Below, in pieces: positions 17,410-24,551 of a stretch of 48,490 bases of DNA (position 1 is the stretch's first letter; every line of letters starts with the position of its first letter). Source of the stretch: Marinoscillum sp964351885 (GTDB lineage Bacteria > Bacteroidota > Bacteroidia > Cytophagales > Cyclobacteriaceae); contig CAYGPP010000015.1 in NCBI GenBank assembly GCA_964351885.1, positions 1 to 48,490 of the forward strand, written 5' to 3'. The translations under genes and the position numbers were made by a program. The notes under the pieces were generated by a model, which had not been told where the DNA came from, searched no databases, and saw nothing but the letters and a program-made list of their open reading frames with translations.

Positions 17410-18381
17410 TTAGCAGCAACCTCCTCCATCATAAAACCAGGTCGAGTCAGTGATATGGATATCTTTTCTTTCTAATCTGGCTAGTGATCCCGCTGTTTTG
17501 TCACAAATAGCAATCGGTTGATTATTCATCATTACATGCCCTTTTTTGTCATCGAAGTATTCTTCTTTCCCAAAATAGGTTGCTGACTTCCCTGTAAAAA
17601 CACAAGCGCCATCTTCCGGCATGGGGTCTTTGATGGCGCAGACTTCTAGGCTTTCGATATAAATGATTTCTTCAGTATCATAAGTGCCTGGCGCAAGAAC
17701 CCTATACGGGCGTTTGGCACGGATCTCTACAGTCCCAAAACCTACATCAGTCAACATTTTCACATATTCTTTCATCGGGATAGAACCGCTTAAACATAAT
17801 GCTCTGAGGCGTTCGTCATTTCTTAAGTTTTCGGGCATTGGTTGCTCGCAAATTGGATCAGACATCACGAGTCTTCCGTAAGGTTTCAAAACCCGATACA
17901 TTTCCTGTAGAGCAAGTTTTAGGTCTTCTGTTTTGAAGATGTTGAAGAGACAGTTTTGAGCTGCTACATCTATTGAATTATCCTCTATTGGAAGCGCTAA
18001 AGCATCTCCTTTTCTGAGGTCGACGAACTCTTTGTTAAACCACGGATTGAGTTTCTCAGCTTCTACAAAATTCTCTTCAGAAGCCGTAAGCATTTCTTCC
18101 ACTACGTCTACGCCTATCACCCCTTGAGGCTTTCTACTGAAGTAGCTAAACTGCAAAAGCTCCATGCCCCCACCAACACCAACATACAGGATGGTTGGGT
18201 TATTAACCAAGTCTCTAGGATGAACCGTAGAGCCACAGCCATAGTTCATGCTGAGCATTTTCTTAGGCATATCCAATCCAGGGAGTTGCCAGATAGGAGA
18301 CGTAGTACAACATAGCCCTACATCAGGAGTGATCGCGGCATCTCTATATAAATTTTTTGTTGTCTCTAGATATGTATCCAT
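17410..18381 (-). CDS. arsM: Arsenite methyltransferase of the arsenosugar type (ArsM-like)
   Basis: This 323-residue SAM-dependent methyltransferase has the SAM motif LYVGVGGGMELLQFSYF near residue 65, plus GDALALPIEDNSIDVAAQNC and MYRVLKPYGRLVMSDPI. Cysteines that could bind As(III) are C24-C25 (VGLCCTTSP), C49 (NYGCG), and the C-terminal pair in YDGGGCC. This architecture matches the ArsM type tied to arsenosugar synthesis more than classical As3MT. The radical-SAM partner ArsS is not in the window. The frame opens at TTG 18384, but the adjacent ATG at 18381 (MDTYLETT) is the likelier start. A terminator follows. Confidence 0.82.
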   Translation of the reverse strand: MDTYLETTKNLYRDAAITPDVGLCCTTSPIWQLPGLDMPKKMLSMNYGCGSTVHPRDLVNNPTILYVGVGGGMELLQFSYFSRKPQGVIGVDVVEEMLTASEENFVEAEKLNPWFNKEFVDLRKGDALALPIEDNSIDVAAQNCLFNIFKTEDLKLALQEMYRVLKPYGRLVMSDPICEQPMPENLRNDERLRALCLSGSIPMKEYVKMLTDVGFGTVEIRAKRPYRVLAPGTYDTEEIIYIESLEVCAIKDPMPEDGACVFTGKSATYFGKEEYFDDKKGHVMMNNQPIAICDKTAGSLARLERKDIHITDSTWFYDGGGCC

Positions 18382-18785
18382 CAATTAATTAGCGTTTTGA
18401 GATGATAGGTTAGAAGTGAAAAGAATCATATAGGCTTCCATTTTTAAGTTCAATTGTAAATTATTAAATATTCCCAATCATTAGATAGATGTAGTACTTT
18501 TAGATGGATGTATTCGTAACGTTTGTCTTCTTGGCACGTGTTTGCAACGGGTGTCGATTCTATAATTCTATAAGATCAACATTGATTATTCCTTAGATGC
18601 TCATATAATCCCTACCTAGCTACGATAACAGAACGTCGGCTTCTAGCGTGCCCATTAGCTTGAGAATTGTTAGCGCCATTTTTATGTGAAAACGTCTTGA
18701 TATTTTGCAGCCGACAAACTGTAATAATGGCTACATGGGAATAGATGATCTCTGCTTCAGTATCTTACCGAAATAATACAGAATT
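18382..18785. other. Gene-free intergenic region upstream of arsM
   Basis: About 400 bp hold no credible gene. I see AT-rich DNA, and the string TTAGCGCCAT at 18670-18679, which recurs in the next gene-free stretch near 19811. No TAnnTTTG promoter element for arsM could be found. Confidence 0.5.
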
Positions 18786-19010
18786 ATGAAACTAAACCTA
18801 GAGTCTTGTGATGCTCAAAGGCCAGATAGAAGAGCGATAGCCAAGTGTATCAATGAGATTTCATCTAACATGAGTGAGTCCCTGTCAAATGAACTTACCG
18901 GGATCCTTCTGGAAGGAGATGCTGTAGAAATTGAGATAGAAGATAAAAACTCGAGTTCTGCCTTTAGAGCGCTGCGAAAACTCAGTATTAACTACGAAAT
19001 AGAAGAGTGA
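18786..19010 (+). CDS. Small hypothetical protein (74 aa)
   Basis: A short ATG-started frame encodes a 74-residue, acidic, soluble protein with no signal peptide or membrane span. The end (AVEIEIEDKNSSSAFRALRKLSINYEIEE) could form a compact beta-alpha-beta unit. I do not recognise the family. It sits alone in a gene-poor stretch with 400 bp upstream and 130 bp downstream. Plausible amino-acid composition and Glu/Asp-rich strands support coding, but a chance ORF is not excluded. Confidence 0.5.
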   Translation: MKLNLESCDAQRPDRRAIAKCINEISSNMSESLSNELTGILLEGDAVEIEIEDKNSSSAFRALRKLSINYEIEE

Positions 19011-19141
19011 ACCTGTTTAAAACAAGATTTCCTTCAGATCGAGTAGCTCAAGTAAGCAGCACAGAGGCCAAAAGGGTATAGTATAATGGCCAACTCCCTG
19101 CCGTTTTGGAGGAGGAGCTAATCCATTGATATTTTGAAATA

Positions 19142-19492
19142 ATGCTGACAAACGTAAATCCGAAATTACCAATGCGTAATAAATCTGCCACCAAGCATTT
19201 TTATATTGATCAGTTGGGCTTTGAAGAAATTGGGGATTATGAAGGGTATCTAATGATCAAAAAGGATGAAATAGAAGTTCACTTTTTCGAGTTTAAAGAA
19301 CTTGATCCGAAAGAAAATTATGGACAAGTCTATATCCGAACGAGCGACATTGACGGATTGTACAGATCTATGCTGGACAATAAAACGGAAATTCATCCTA
19401 ACGGAAAATTGCAAAGCAAACCGTGGGGGCAAAAGGAATTTGCCTTGCTAGACCCAGATAATAATCTATTGACTTTCGGACAGGATATTTGA
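19142..19492 (+). CDS. VOC-family protein (glyoxalase/bleomycin-resistance fold)
   Basis: This 116-residue single-module VOC protein resembles BRP-type antibiotic-binding or dioxygenase-like proteins. The first beta-alpha-beta-beta-beta unit reads PKLPMRNKSATKHFYIDQL, GFEEIGDYEGYLMIKKDEIE and VHFFEF. The second reads QVYIRTSDIDGLYRSML, KPWGQKEFALLDPDNNLLTF. The substrate is unknown; such small VOC proteins often act in bleomycin-like drug binding or small-molecule detoxification. It is isolated between non-coding stretches. A GGAGGAGGAG stretch lies about 25 bp upstream of the ATG, too far to be a normal ribosome-binding site. Confidence 0.85.
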   Translation: MLTNVNPKLPMRNKSATKHFYIDQLGFEEIGDYEGYLMIKKDEIEVHFFEFKELDPKENYGQVYIRTSDIDGLYRSMLDNKTEIHPNGKLQSKPWGQKEFALLDPDNNLLTFGQDI

Positions 19493-19941
19493 GAGCCACT
19501 ATCATATCAAAGCTTCTCGCTTAGATCTTATTTTCCTTAGGAAAGTCGGTGTGAGACACTCAGACAAGAGCTAGCCCACCGTCACTCCCTGAATTGCTTT
19601 AGAATTGATATCACGTGAAGTGAATGAAGCGCAATTATAAGGGAGTCTCTCTGCATCCAACAGATTCAACAGTACTGTTTGAGTGAGTATTGATCACGGT
19701 ATAAACAATGTCAACGCAAGCGGCGCTTAAGGAAGTGGTGGCACAATCAATATAATTATTCTAATATTTAGCAACTAAGAATAGCAAGGAATAGGGCTCG
19801 TTTAGTATCCTTAGCGCCATGACTTTGCACCAATATTTAGACAATTGCACTTCAATTACAATACACTGAAAGACTAAAAATAGGGTTGCTTTTTTGAATC
19901 AAATATGCCCGGGGTTTGTCATAGTGTTGTTAGCTGAGTGA

Positions 19942-20007
19942 TATAGTTATGTCACTCGTTCAACATAACTATGTCACTCGCTTAGGATAGGCATGTCACT
20001 TCGATCT
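19942..20007. repeat. Three tandem 22-bp iterons (core ATGTCACTCG)
   Basis: Three adjacent 22-bp units share nATAnnnATGTCACT. The core ATGTCACTCG starts at 19949 and 19971 exactly, and a one-insertion variant starts at 19993. The pitch of 22 bp is two helical turns. The first unit also forms an inverted repeat with the DNA just upstream (GAGTGATATA...TATGTCACTC), and AGTTATG/CATAACT are inverted across units 1 and 2. This looks like a multi-site protein-binding array, for example an operator or a transposon end. Confidence 0.65.
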
Positions 20008-20126
20008 GAACAAATTCACCTTTAAGAGCTCTTAGGATAGTTTTTAGAGTCATGTCTTGTTAATTCATAACAGGGGAGTACTATCTCGGAATTTGATGAT
20101 TAATTACAGACTTACTGAAACCTCTT

Positions 20127-20309
20127 GTCAGCGAATATGCTGACCAAAACAGATTTGTGTTGGTTTGCTTGATTTTGTGTTAATCCAAGATACTCCTCCA
20201 TGGTCTGTGACTCACAGACCTTTCTTAAACCAGCAGAAGATACCCCCTTTGGCGCGGAAGTTACTTCCGTGCTGCTAGTCTGAGAATTTGCTATCAAAAG
20301 GCCTTTGAT
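20127..20309. other. Cluster of four hairpins upstream of mnmA
   Basis: Four compact inverted repeats occur within 183 bp. GTCAGC/GCTGAC is at 20127-20144. GGTCTGTGACTCACAGACC, perfect with a 1-base centre, is at 20202-20220. CGCGGAAG/CTTCCGTG with loop TTA and one G-T pair is at 20253-20271. ATCAAA/TTTGAT around AGGCC is at 20293-20309. A CCGAAAGG tetraloop-like element follows near 20326. This may be a structured RNA gene or a DNA structural element; no known RNA family is recognised. Confidence 0.5.
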
Positions 20310-20358
20310 TCCATAGATAAGAATCCCGAAAGGCGAGTTACTTATTCCCACCCAATTC

Positions 20359-20390
20359 TTTGAGCCTGACCAACCCAAAGCCTATCTTTG
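20359..20390 (+). promoter_or_regulatory. Bacteroidota promoter of mnmA
   Basis: TTTG at 20359-20362 (-33) and TATCTTTG at 20383-20390 (-7, full TAnnTTTG match) are separated by 20 bp. The predicted start near 20395 lies just before the TTG at 20403, so translation more likely begins at the ATG at 20445. Confidence 0.65.
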
Positions 20391-20444
20391 TAACTTGAAT
20401 TATTGTCGAATGTAAACGAGGCTTTGAACCTCGCGAAACGCAGA

Positions 20445-21602
20445 ATGAGTAAAAAAGGAAGAGTATTAGTCGCCATGAGCGGCGGAATAGACAGCTCAGT
20501 CGCAGCTGTGATGCTACACGAAGAAGGCTATGAAGTCATTGGCATGACCATGAAAACATGGGATTATCAGACTTCAGGAGGTTCTAAAAAAGAAACTGGC
20601 TGTTGTAGCCTTGATTCTATCAATGACGCAAGAAATATTGCCGTTAGCCTCGGATTCCCACATTATATAGTAGATATCAGAGAAGAGTTTGGCGATTATG
20701 TGATCAATCACTTCACCAACGAATACCTCGAAGGGCGCACGCCCAATCCATGTGTCATGTGCAACACCCACATCAAATGGGATTCATTGCTCAGAAGAGC
20801 CGATAAGCTGGGTTGTGATTTTATAGCGACTGGTCACTACGCTAATGTTCGGGAAGAAAATAATCGCTTTGTCATCTCGAAAGGGAAAGATGAACACAAA
20901 GATCAGTCTTATGCACTTTGGGGAATCTCCCAAGAGAGCTTAAGCCGAACAAAATATCCACTAGGAAACCTCCACAAATCTCAGATCAGAGAAATGGCGA
21001 CCGAGCGGGGTTTTCATGAGTTGGTAAGTAAGTCTGAGTCATATGAGATTTGCTTTGTGCCGGACAATGATTACCGAGGCTTTCTTAAAAGGAGAGTGGA
21101 AGGACTTGAAGAAAAAGTAAAAGGCGGAGAGTTTGTACTCGAAGATGGCACTGTGGTAGGGACGCATGATGGCTATCCATTTTACACTGTTGGACAAAGA
21201 AAGGGTTTGGGTATTGCATTGGGATTCCCTGCATATGTGGTGGAGATCCAGAAAGAGAAGAACAGAGTGGTGCTTGGCACTTTTGACGAACTATCAAGAG
21301 ATGGGATGTATGTGAAGAATTTGACTTTACAGAAATATGCATCTATAGAAGGCGAAAGAAGAGATACAGTTACCAAGGTTCGTTACAATGATCATGGCAA
21401 TCCAGCCGTTATTGAGCAGGTGGGAGATATGATGAAAGTGTTTTTCGGAAATGGTGTGCACGCGATTGCACCTGGTCAGGCTGCAGTTTTCTATGAGGGC
21501 AATGACGTTATTGGTGGAGGTTGGATCAAATCTTCATTTAAGCAAGCGAGCGAGCCTTCAAAAGTCGGAATGCCGTTTATTGGCTCTACATTCAGTAAAT
21601 GA
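20445..21602 (+). CDS. mnmA: tRNA-specific 2-thiouridylase
   Basis: MnmA makes 2-thiouridine at wobble U34 of tRNA-Lys, Glu and Gln. The PP-loop ATP pyrophosphatase motif is VLVAMSGGIDSSVAAVML at the N-terminus. The two catalytic cysteines lie in NPCVMCNTHIKWD and in SYEICFVPD, and the tRNA-binding C-terminal domain includes YTVGQRKGLGIALG. The frame extends up to a TTG at 20403, but ATG 20445 gives the canonical MSKKGRVLVAMSGG start and fits the promoter position. The length is then 385 residues. The stop overlaps the next ATG (ATGA). An extra CCSLDSINDAR segment is typical of Bacteroidota. Confidence 0.95.
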   Translation: MSKKGRVLVAMSGGIDSSVAAVMLHEEGYEVIGMTMKTWDYQTSGGSKKETGCCSLDSINDARNIAVSLGFPHYIVDIREEFGDYVINHFTNEYLEGRTPNPCVMCNTHIKWDSLLRRADKLGCDFIATGHYANVREENNRFVISKGKDEHKDQSYALWGISQESLSRTKYPLGNLHKSQIREMATERGFHELVSKSESYEICFVPDNDYRGFLKRRVEGLEEKVKGGEFVLEDGTVVGTHDGYPFYTVGQRKGLGIALGFPAYVVEIQKEKNRVVLGTFDELSRDGMYVKNLTLQKYASIEGERRDTVTKVRYNDHGNPAVIEQVGDMMKVFFGNGVHAIAPGQAAVFYEGNDVIGGGWIKSSFKQASEPSKVGMPFIGSTFSK

Positions 21603-22279
21603 GAATTTTGGTCACCATATTGATTGGGATTAGTTTCTTAGGATGCAATAAAGAAAGTGATTTATCACCTATCGAAGGTGATTTTGATTTTTATCCAATG
21701 GAGATTGGTCAGTATCGAACCTATTGGGTGGAAGAGATTAAGTTCTCGCTTTTAGATCCAGACACCTCAAGATATATGCTTCGTGAGGTGATCGCTGACA
21801 GTATAATGAATGGAAATGGGGTTGTTAAGTATTTGATCAACAGATATGTCGCGGTGGACAGTATCAACTTCGAACTGGATTCCGTTTGGAGTGTCCATAA
21901 AATTGCGCAATCAGTGATCGTTACGGAGAACAACGTTCCTTATGTAAAGCTCATTCAGCCAGTCAATCTAAGCGTCAATTGGAACGGTAACGCCTTCAAC
22001 ACATTAACGGATAGAACATACTATTTTCAGTCTGCAGGAGAGGTGGAGAATGTTAGGGTGGATTTATCTTCAACAGAATTAATAGACGTAATCATAGAGG
22101 ATATTCCTGCTAACCTTGTTAATCAGGATGAGCGCCGCGAAACTTTCGCTAAGGGAATAGGATTAGTTCAAAAAGACTATGTTACTTTAGGATTTTGCAC
22201 GTTGGATTGCAATAGTGCAGGGGAAATACAAAGTGGAAGAATATTAAGACAATGGTTATTTGAATATGGGAATTTATAG
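21599..22279 (+). CDS. Hypothetical lipoprotein
   Basis: This 226-residue protein has a short lipoprotein signal, MRILVTILIGISFLGC, with Cys16 as the lipidated residue. The mature part is mostly beta-strand (FYPMEIGQYRTYWVEEIKFS, ADSIMNGNGVVKYLINRYV) and contains two late cysteines (GFCTLDCNSAG). The family is not recognised beyond Bacteroidota lipoproteins of this kind. The start overlaps the mnmA stop by 4 bp, and the end overlaps the protease gene, so it belongs to a tight operon with rpe and the receptor. Confidence 0.7.
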   Translation: MRILVTILIGISFLGCNKESDLSPIEGDFDFYPMEIGQYRTYWVEEIKFSLLDPDTSRYMLREVIADSIMNGNGVVKYLINRYVAVDSINFELDSVWSVHKIAQSVIVTENNVPYVKLIQPVNLSVNWNGNAFNTLTDRTYYFQSAGEVENVRVDLSSTELIDVIIEDIPANLVNQDERRETFAKGIGLVQKDYVTLGFCTLDCNSAGEIQSGRILRQWLFEYGNL

Positions 22280-23894
22280 ATCAGCTGTATTAATGGTTCT
22301 TTTCTTGGCGGCAATGCCAAGTTATGCTCAGATGAATCGCTACGTGGTTTTTCTTTCCGACAAGGACAATTCACCATACTCCATTGATAGTCCATTAGCG
22401 TTTTTGAGTCAGCGGTCTATCGATCGAAGATCGAAAATGGGAACAGCTATTACAGATCAAGATTTGCCAGTTGATCCAACCTACATCACGCAGATCACTG
22501 AAACAGGCGCGGATGTCTACTTTACTTCTAAGTGGTTCAATGCCGCTCTTACACAGATGTTTGATTCAGAATTGGACGCGGTTCGTCAGCTGAGTTTTGT
22601 TGATAGTGTTGTGTATGTAGCTCCCGGCGAACGTTTAGGTGCTCAGAATCAGACTGAGGTGATTGCCAACGATTTTATCATTCCTTCTGATATCAACCAC
22701 AATACAGGCACTCAATTGCGCTTGTTGGGTTCTGATAAGATGCATGAAGATGGGTACAAGGGGGAAGGAGTTCTGATAGCAGTATTTGATTCTGGTTTTG
22801 AAGGGGTCAATGAATACGAGCCGTTTGGGAGTATGCACAAAGAAGATCGACTTATCGGCACAAAAGACTTTATCACTAATTCTGGAAACGTTTTTCAATT
22901 CCATGATCACGGTTCGTCTGTATTATCCTGTATTGCTTCCAATTATGGAGAGGATTTGATAGGTACTGCCCCTAAGGCTAATTACATTCTATGTGTGACG
23001 GAAGATGTCTCCAGCGAATACAGAATCGAAGAATACAATTGGCTAATGGCCGCTGAATATGCGGACAGTGCTGGTGTAGATGTAATCAATGGCTCCTTAG
23101 GATATTCGGATTTCTCCGACGATAATATGAATTACACTTTAGATGATATGGATGGCGAAACTACTATAGTGGCGCGAGCGGCAAAACTGGCATCAGATAA
23201 AGGAATAGTTGTCGTCGTGAGTGCGGGAAACTCTGGAAATGGAACCTGGGGTCATGTGACAAGTCCTGGGGATGCAAAGGATATTCTTACAATAGGTAGT
23301 GTCAGTATCTCGGGAGCGAAATCTGGATTTAGCTCGTACGGACCCACTGCTGATGGCAGGATTAAGCCCGATGTAGTCGCACTAGGATCAGGAGCTACCG
23401 TTTTTAGGATGTCTAATAATGAAGGCAGGATTTCTACAGGAAATGGAACGAGCTTTTCTTCACCACAAGTTGCAGGGTTTGTGGCTGGGGTTATCCAAGC
23501 TTATCCAAGCTGGACAAGCCTAACTGTAATAGATGCAATCAAGGCTACTGGTAATAAATCCACGGTTCCAGATACATTGACTGGATATGGTATTCCAAAA
23601 TACCCACTTACAGAATTTGATAATGTGCTTTCTCTTGATCAAGACCTATCTATTTATCCTAACCCATTAGATGATGGCATGCTCACGATCAATTTGGGAG
23701 ACCGAGTCTTTGACAGAGCATTAGATATTGTGCTCTATGACAATGGTGGTAAAAAAGTTTATGAGGAGCGCTTAGAACCTCAGAATATATCAAAAGAACT
23801 AAATCTCGAATTGACAGGGTTGCGAAGCGGAATATACTTCCTTAGTTTGCGCTCTAAGAGATTTAAGGAAGTGATCCAATTGAAAAAATTATGA
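22266..23894 (+). CDS. Subtilisin-like serine protease (S8) with T9SS type A sorting domain
   Basis: This 542-residue protein is secreted and probably cell-surface bound. It has a signal peptide (MGIYRSAVLMVLFLAAMPSYAQ), an N-terminal prodomain-like region (VVFLSDKDNSPYSIDSPLAF), and a subtilase domain. The catalytic triad can be read as Asp175 (AVFDSGFEG), His215 (HDHGSSVLS) and Ser396 (GNGTSFSSP). The last 80 residues form a T9SS type A domain (LSIYPNPLDDGMLTIN ... SGIYFLSLRSKRFKEVIQLK). The frame begins at a TTG (22260), but ATG 22266 is preferred. It overlaps the lipoprotein gene by 14 bp. Confidence 0.93.
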   Translation: MGIYRSAVLMVLFLAAMPSYAQMNRYVVFLSDKDNSPYSIDSPLAFLSQRSIDRRSKMGTAITDQDLPVDPTYITQITETGADVYFTSKWFNAALTQMFDSELDAVRQLSFVDSVVYVAPGERLGAQNQTEVIANDFIIPSDINHNTGTQLRLLGSDKMHEDGYKGEGVLIAVFDSGFEGVNEYEPFGSMHKEDRLIGTKDFITNSGNVFQFHDHGSSVLSCIASNYGEDLIGTAPKANYILCVTEDVSSEYRIEEYNWLMAAEYADSAGVDVINGSLGYSDFSDDNMNYTLDDMDGETTIVARAAKLASDKGIVVVVSAGNSGNGTWGHVTSPGDAKDILTIGSVSISGAKSGFSSYGPTADGRIKPDVVALGSGATVFRMSNNEGRISTGNGTSFSSPQVAGFVAGVIQAYPSWTSLTVIDAIKATGNKSTVPDTLTGYGIPKYPLTEFDNVLSLDQDLSIYPNPLDDGMLTINLGDRVFDRALDIVLYDNGGKKVYEERLEPQNISKELNLELTGLRSGIYFLSLRSKRFKEVIQLKKL

Positions 23895-24544
23895 GTAGAT
23901 GTTTGGTTTCACCGTCGGTGTTAGCTGCTGATTTTGGAAATATTCAAAGAGATATTGAGATGCTCAATGGGAGTGAGGCGGATTACATTCATATTGATAT
24001 AATGGATGGTGTTTTTGTGCCGAATATATCTTTCGGTTTTCCAGTGACTCAGGCTATTGCCAAACATGCCAAAAAGCCATTGGATTTTCATCTTATGATT
24101 ACAGATGCTGACAAGTATCTTGGTCAATGCAGAGATAGTGGAGCGGAAATCATCACAGTGCATTACGAAGCTTGTGATCACTTACACCGTACAATTCATG
24201 CCATTAAGGCCATGGGTGCCAAAGCGGGCGTGGCTTTGAATCCTCACACTCCTGTGAATGTTTTGGAGGAGATTATTTCAGACTTAGATTTGGTATTAAT
24301 CATGTCGGTCAATCCCGGTTTTGGTGGGCAGCAGTTTATCGCTCATACTTTTGATAAAGTAGCTAAGGTGAAAGAAATATCTGCATTGAGCAATCCCAAC
24401 TTGCTTATCGAGGTTGATGGAGGGGTTACCATGGACAATGCTTCACAATTGGTTGATTCGGGAGCGAAGTTATTAGTAGCTGGAAGTTTTGTATTTAAAT
24501 CAACTCATCCACAGGATACCATTCATTCTTTGAGAAACGTTTAA
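23891..24544 (+). CDS. rpe: Ribulose-phosphate 3-epimerase
   Basis: Rpe interconverts ribulose-5-phosphate and xylulose-5-phosphate in the pentose phosphate pathway. The 217 residues form the expected TIM barrel. Signatures are SPSVLAADFGNIQRDIEML, the metal-binding HIDIMDGVFVPNISFG, DFHLMI, LIMSVNPGFGGQQF and IEVDGGV, with GSFVFKS for phosphate binding at the end. The start overlaps the protease stop by 4 bp. The following receptor gene starts 7 bp later. Confidence 0.96.
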   Translation: MSRCLVSPSVLAADFGNIQRDIEMLNGSEADYIHIDIMDGVFVPNISFGFPVTQAIAKHAKKPLDFHLMITDADKYLGQCRDSGAEIITVHYEACDHLHRTIHAIKAMGAKAGVALNPHTPVNVLEEIISDLDLVLIMSVNPGFGGQQFIAHTFDKVAKVKEISALSNPNLLIEVDGGVTMDNASQLVDSGAKLLVAGSFVFKSTHPQDTIHSLRNV

Positions 24545-24551
24545 TAGCCGG

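Larger units (their letters stand above)
19493..20358. other. Gene-free region with palindromes, iterons and hairpins
   Basis: Nearly 900 bp carry no convincing gene. They hold a perfect 12-bp palindrome AACAGTACTGTT (19668-19679), an imperfect pair GGCGCTTAAGG (19722-19732) and CCTTAGCGCC (19809-19818), three 22-bp iterons, a perfect 12-bp palindrome TAAGAGCTCTTA (20023-20034), the 10-bp direct repeat CTTAGGATAG (19981 and 20031), and a group of hairpins (20127-20309). Confidence 0.6.

Noticed and set aside
17217..17432. A 71-residue minus-strand frame after arsM
   Set aside because: It overlaps the arsM 3' end and contains its terminator hairpin, and it resembles no family.
18520..18680. 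Possible integron attC site (CGATAAC ... GTTAGCG)
   Set aside because: The 7-bp arms pair at only 6 positions, the inner arms do not form the expected stem, and no integrase gene is present.
20112..20378. An 88-residue minus-strand open frame upstream of mnmA
   Set aside because: It starts at TTG, has no recognisable domain, and runs through four strong hairpins. A structured non-coding region explains it better.
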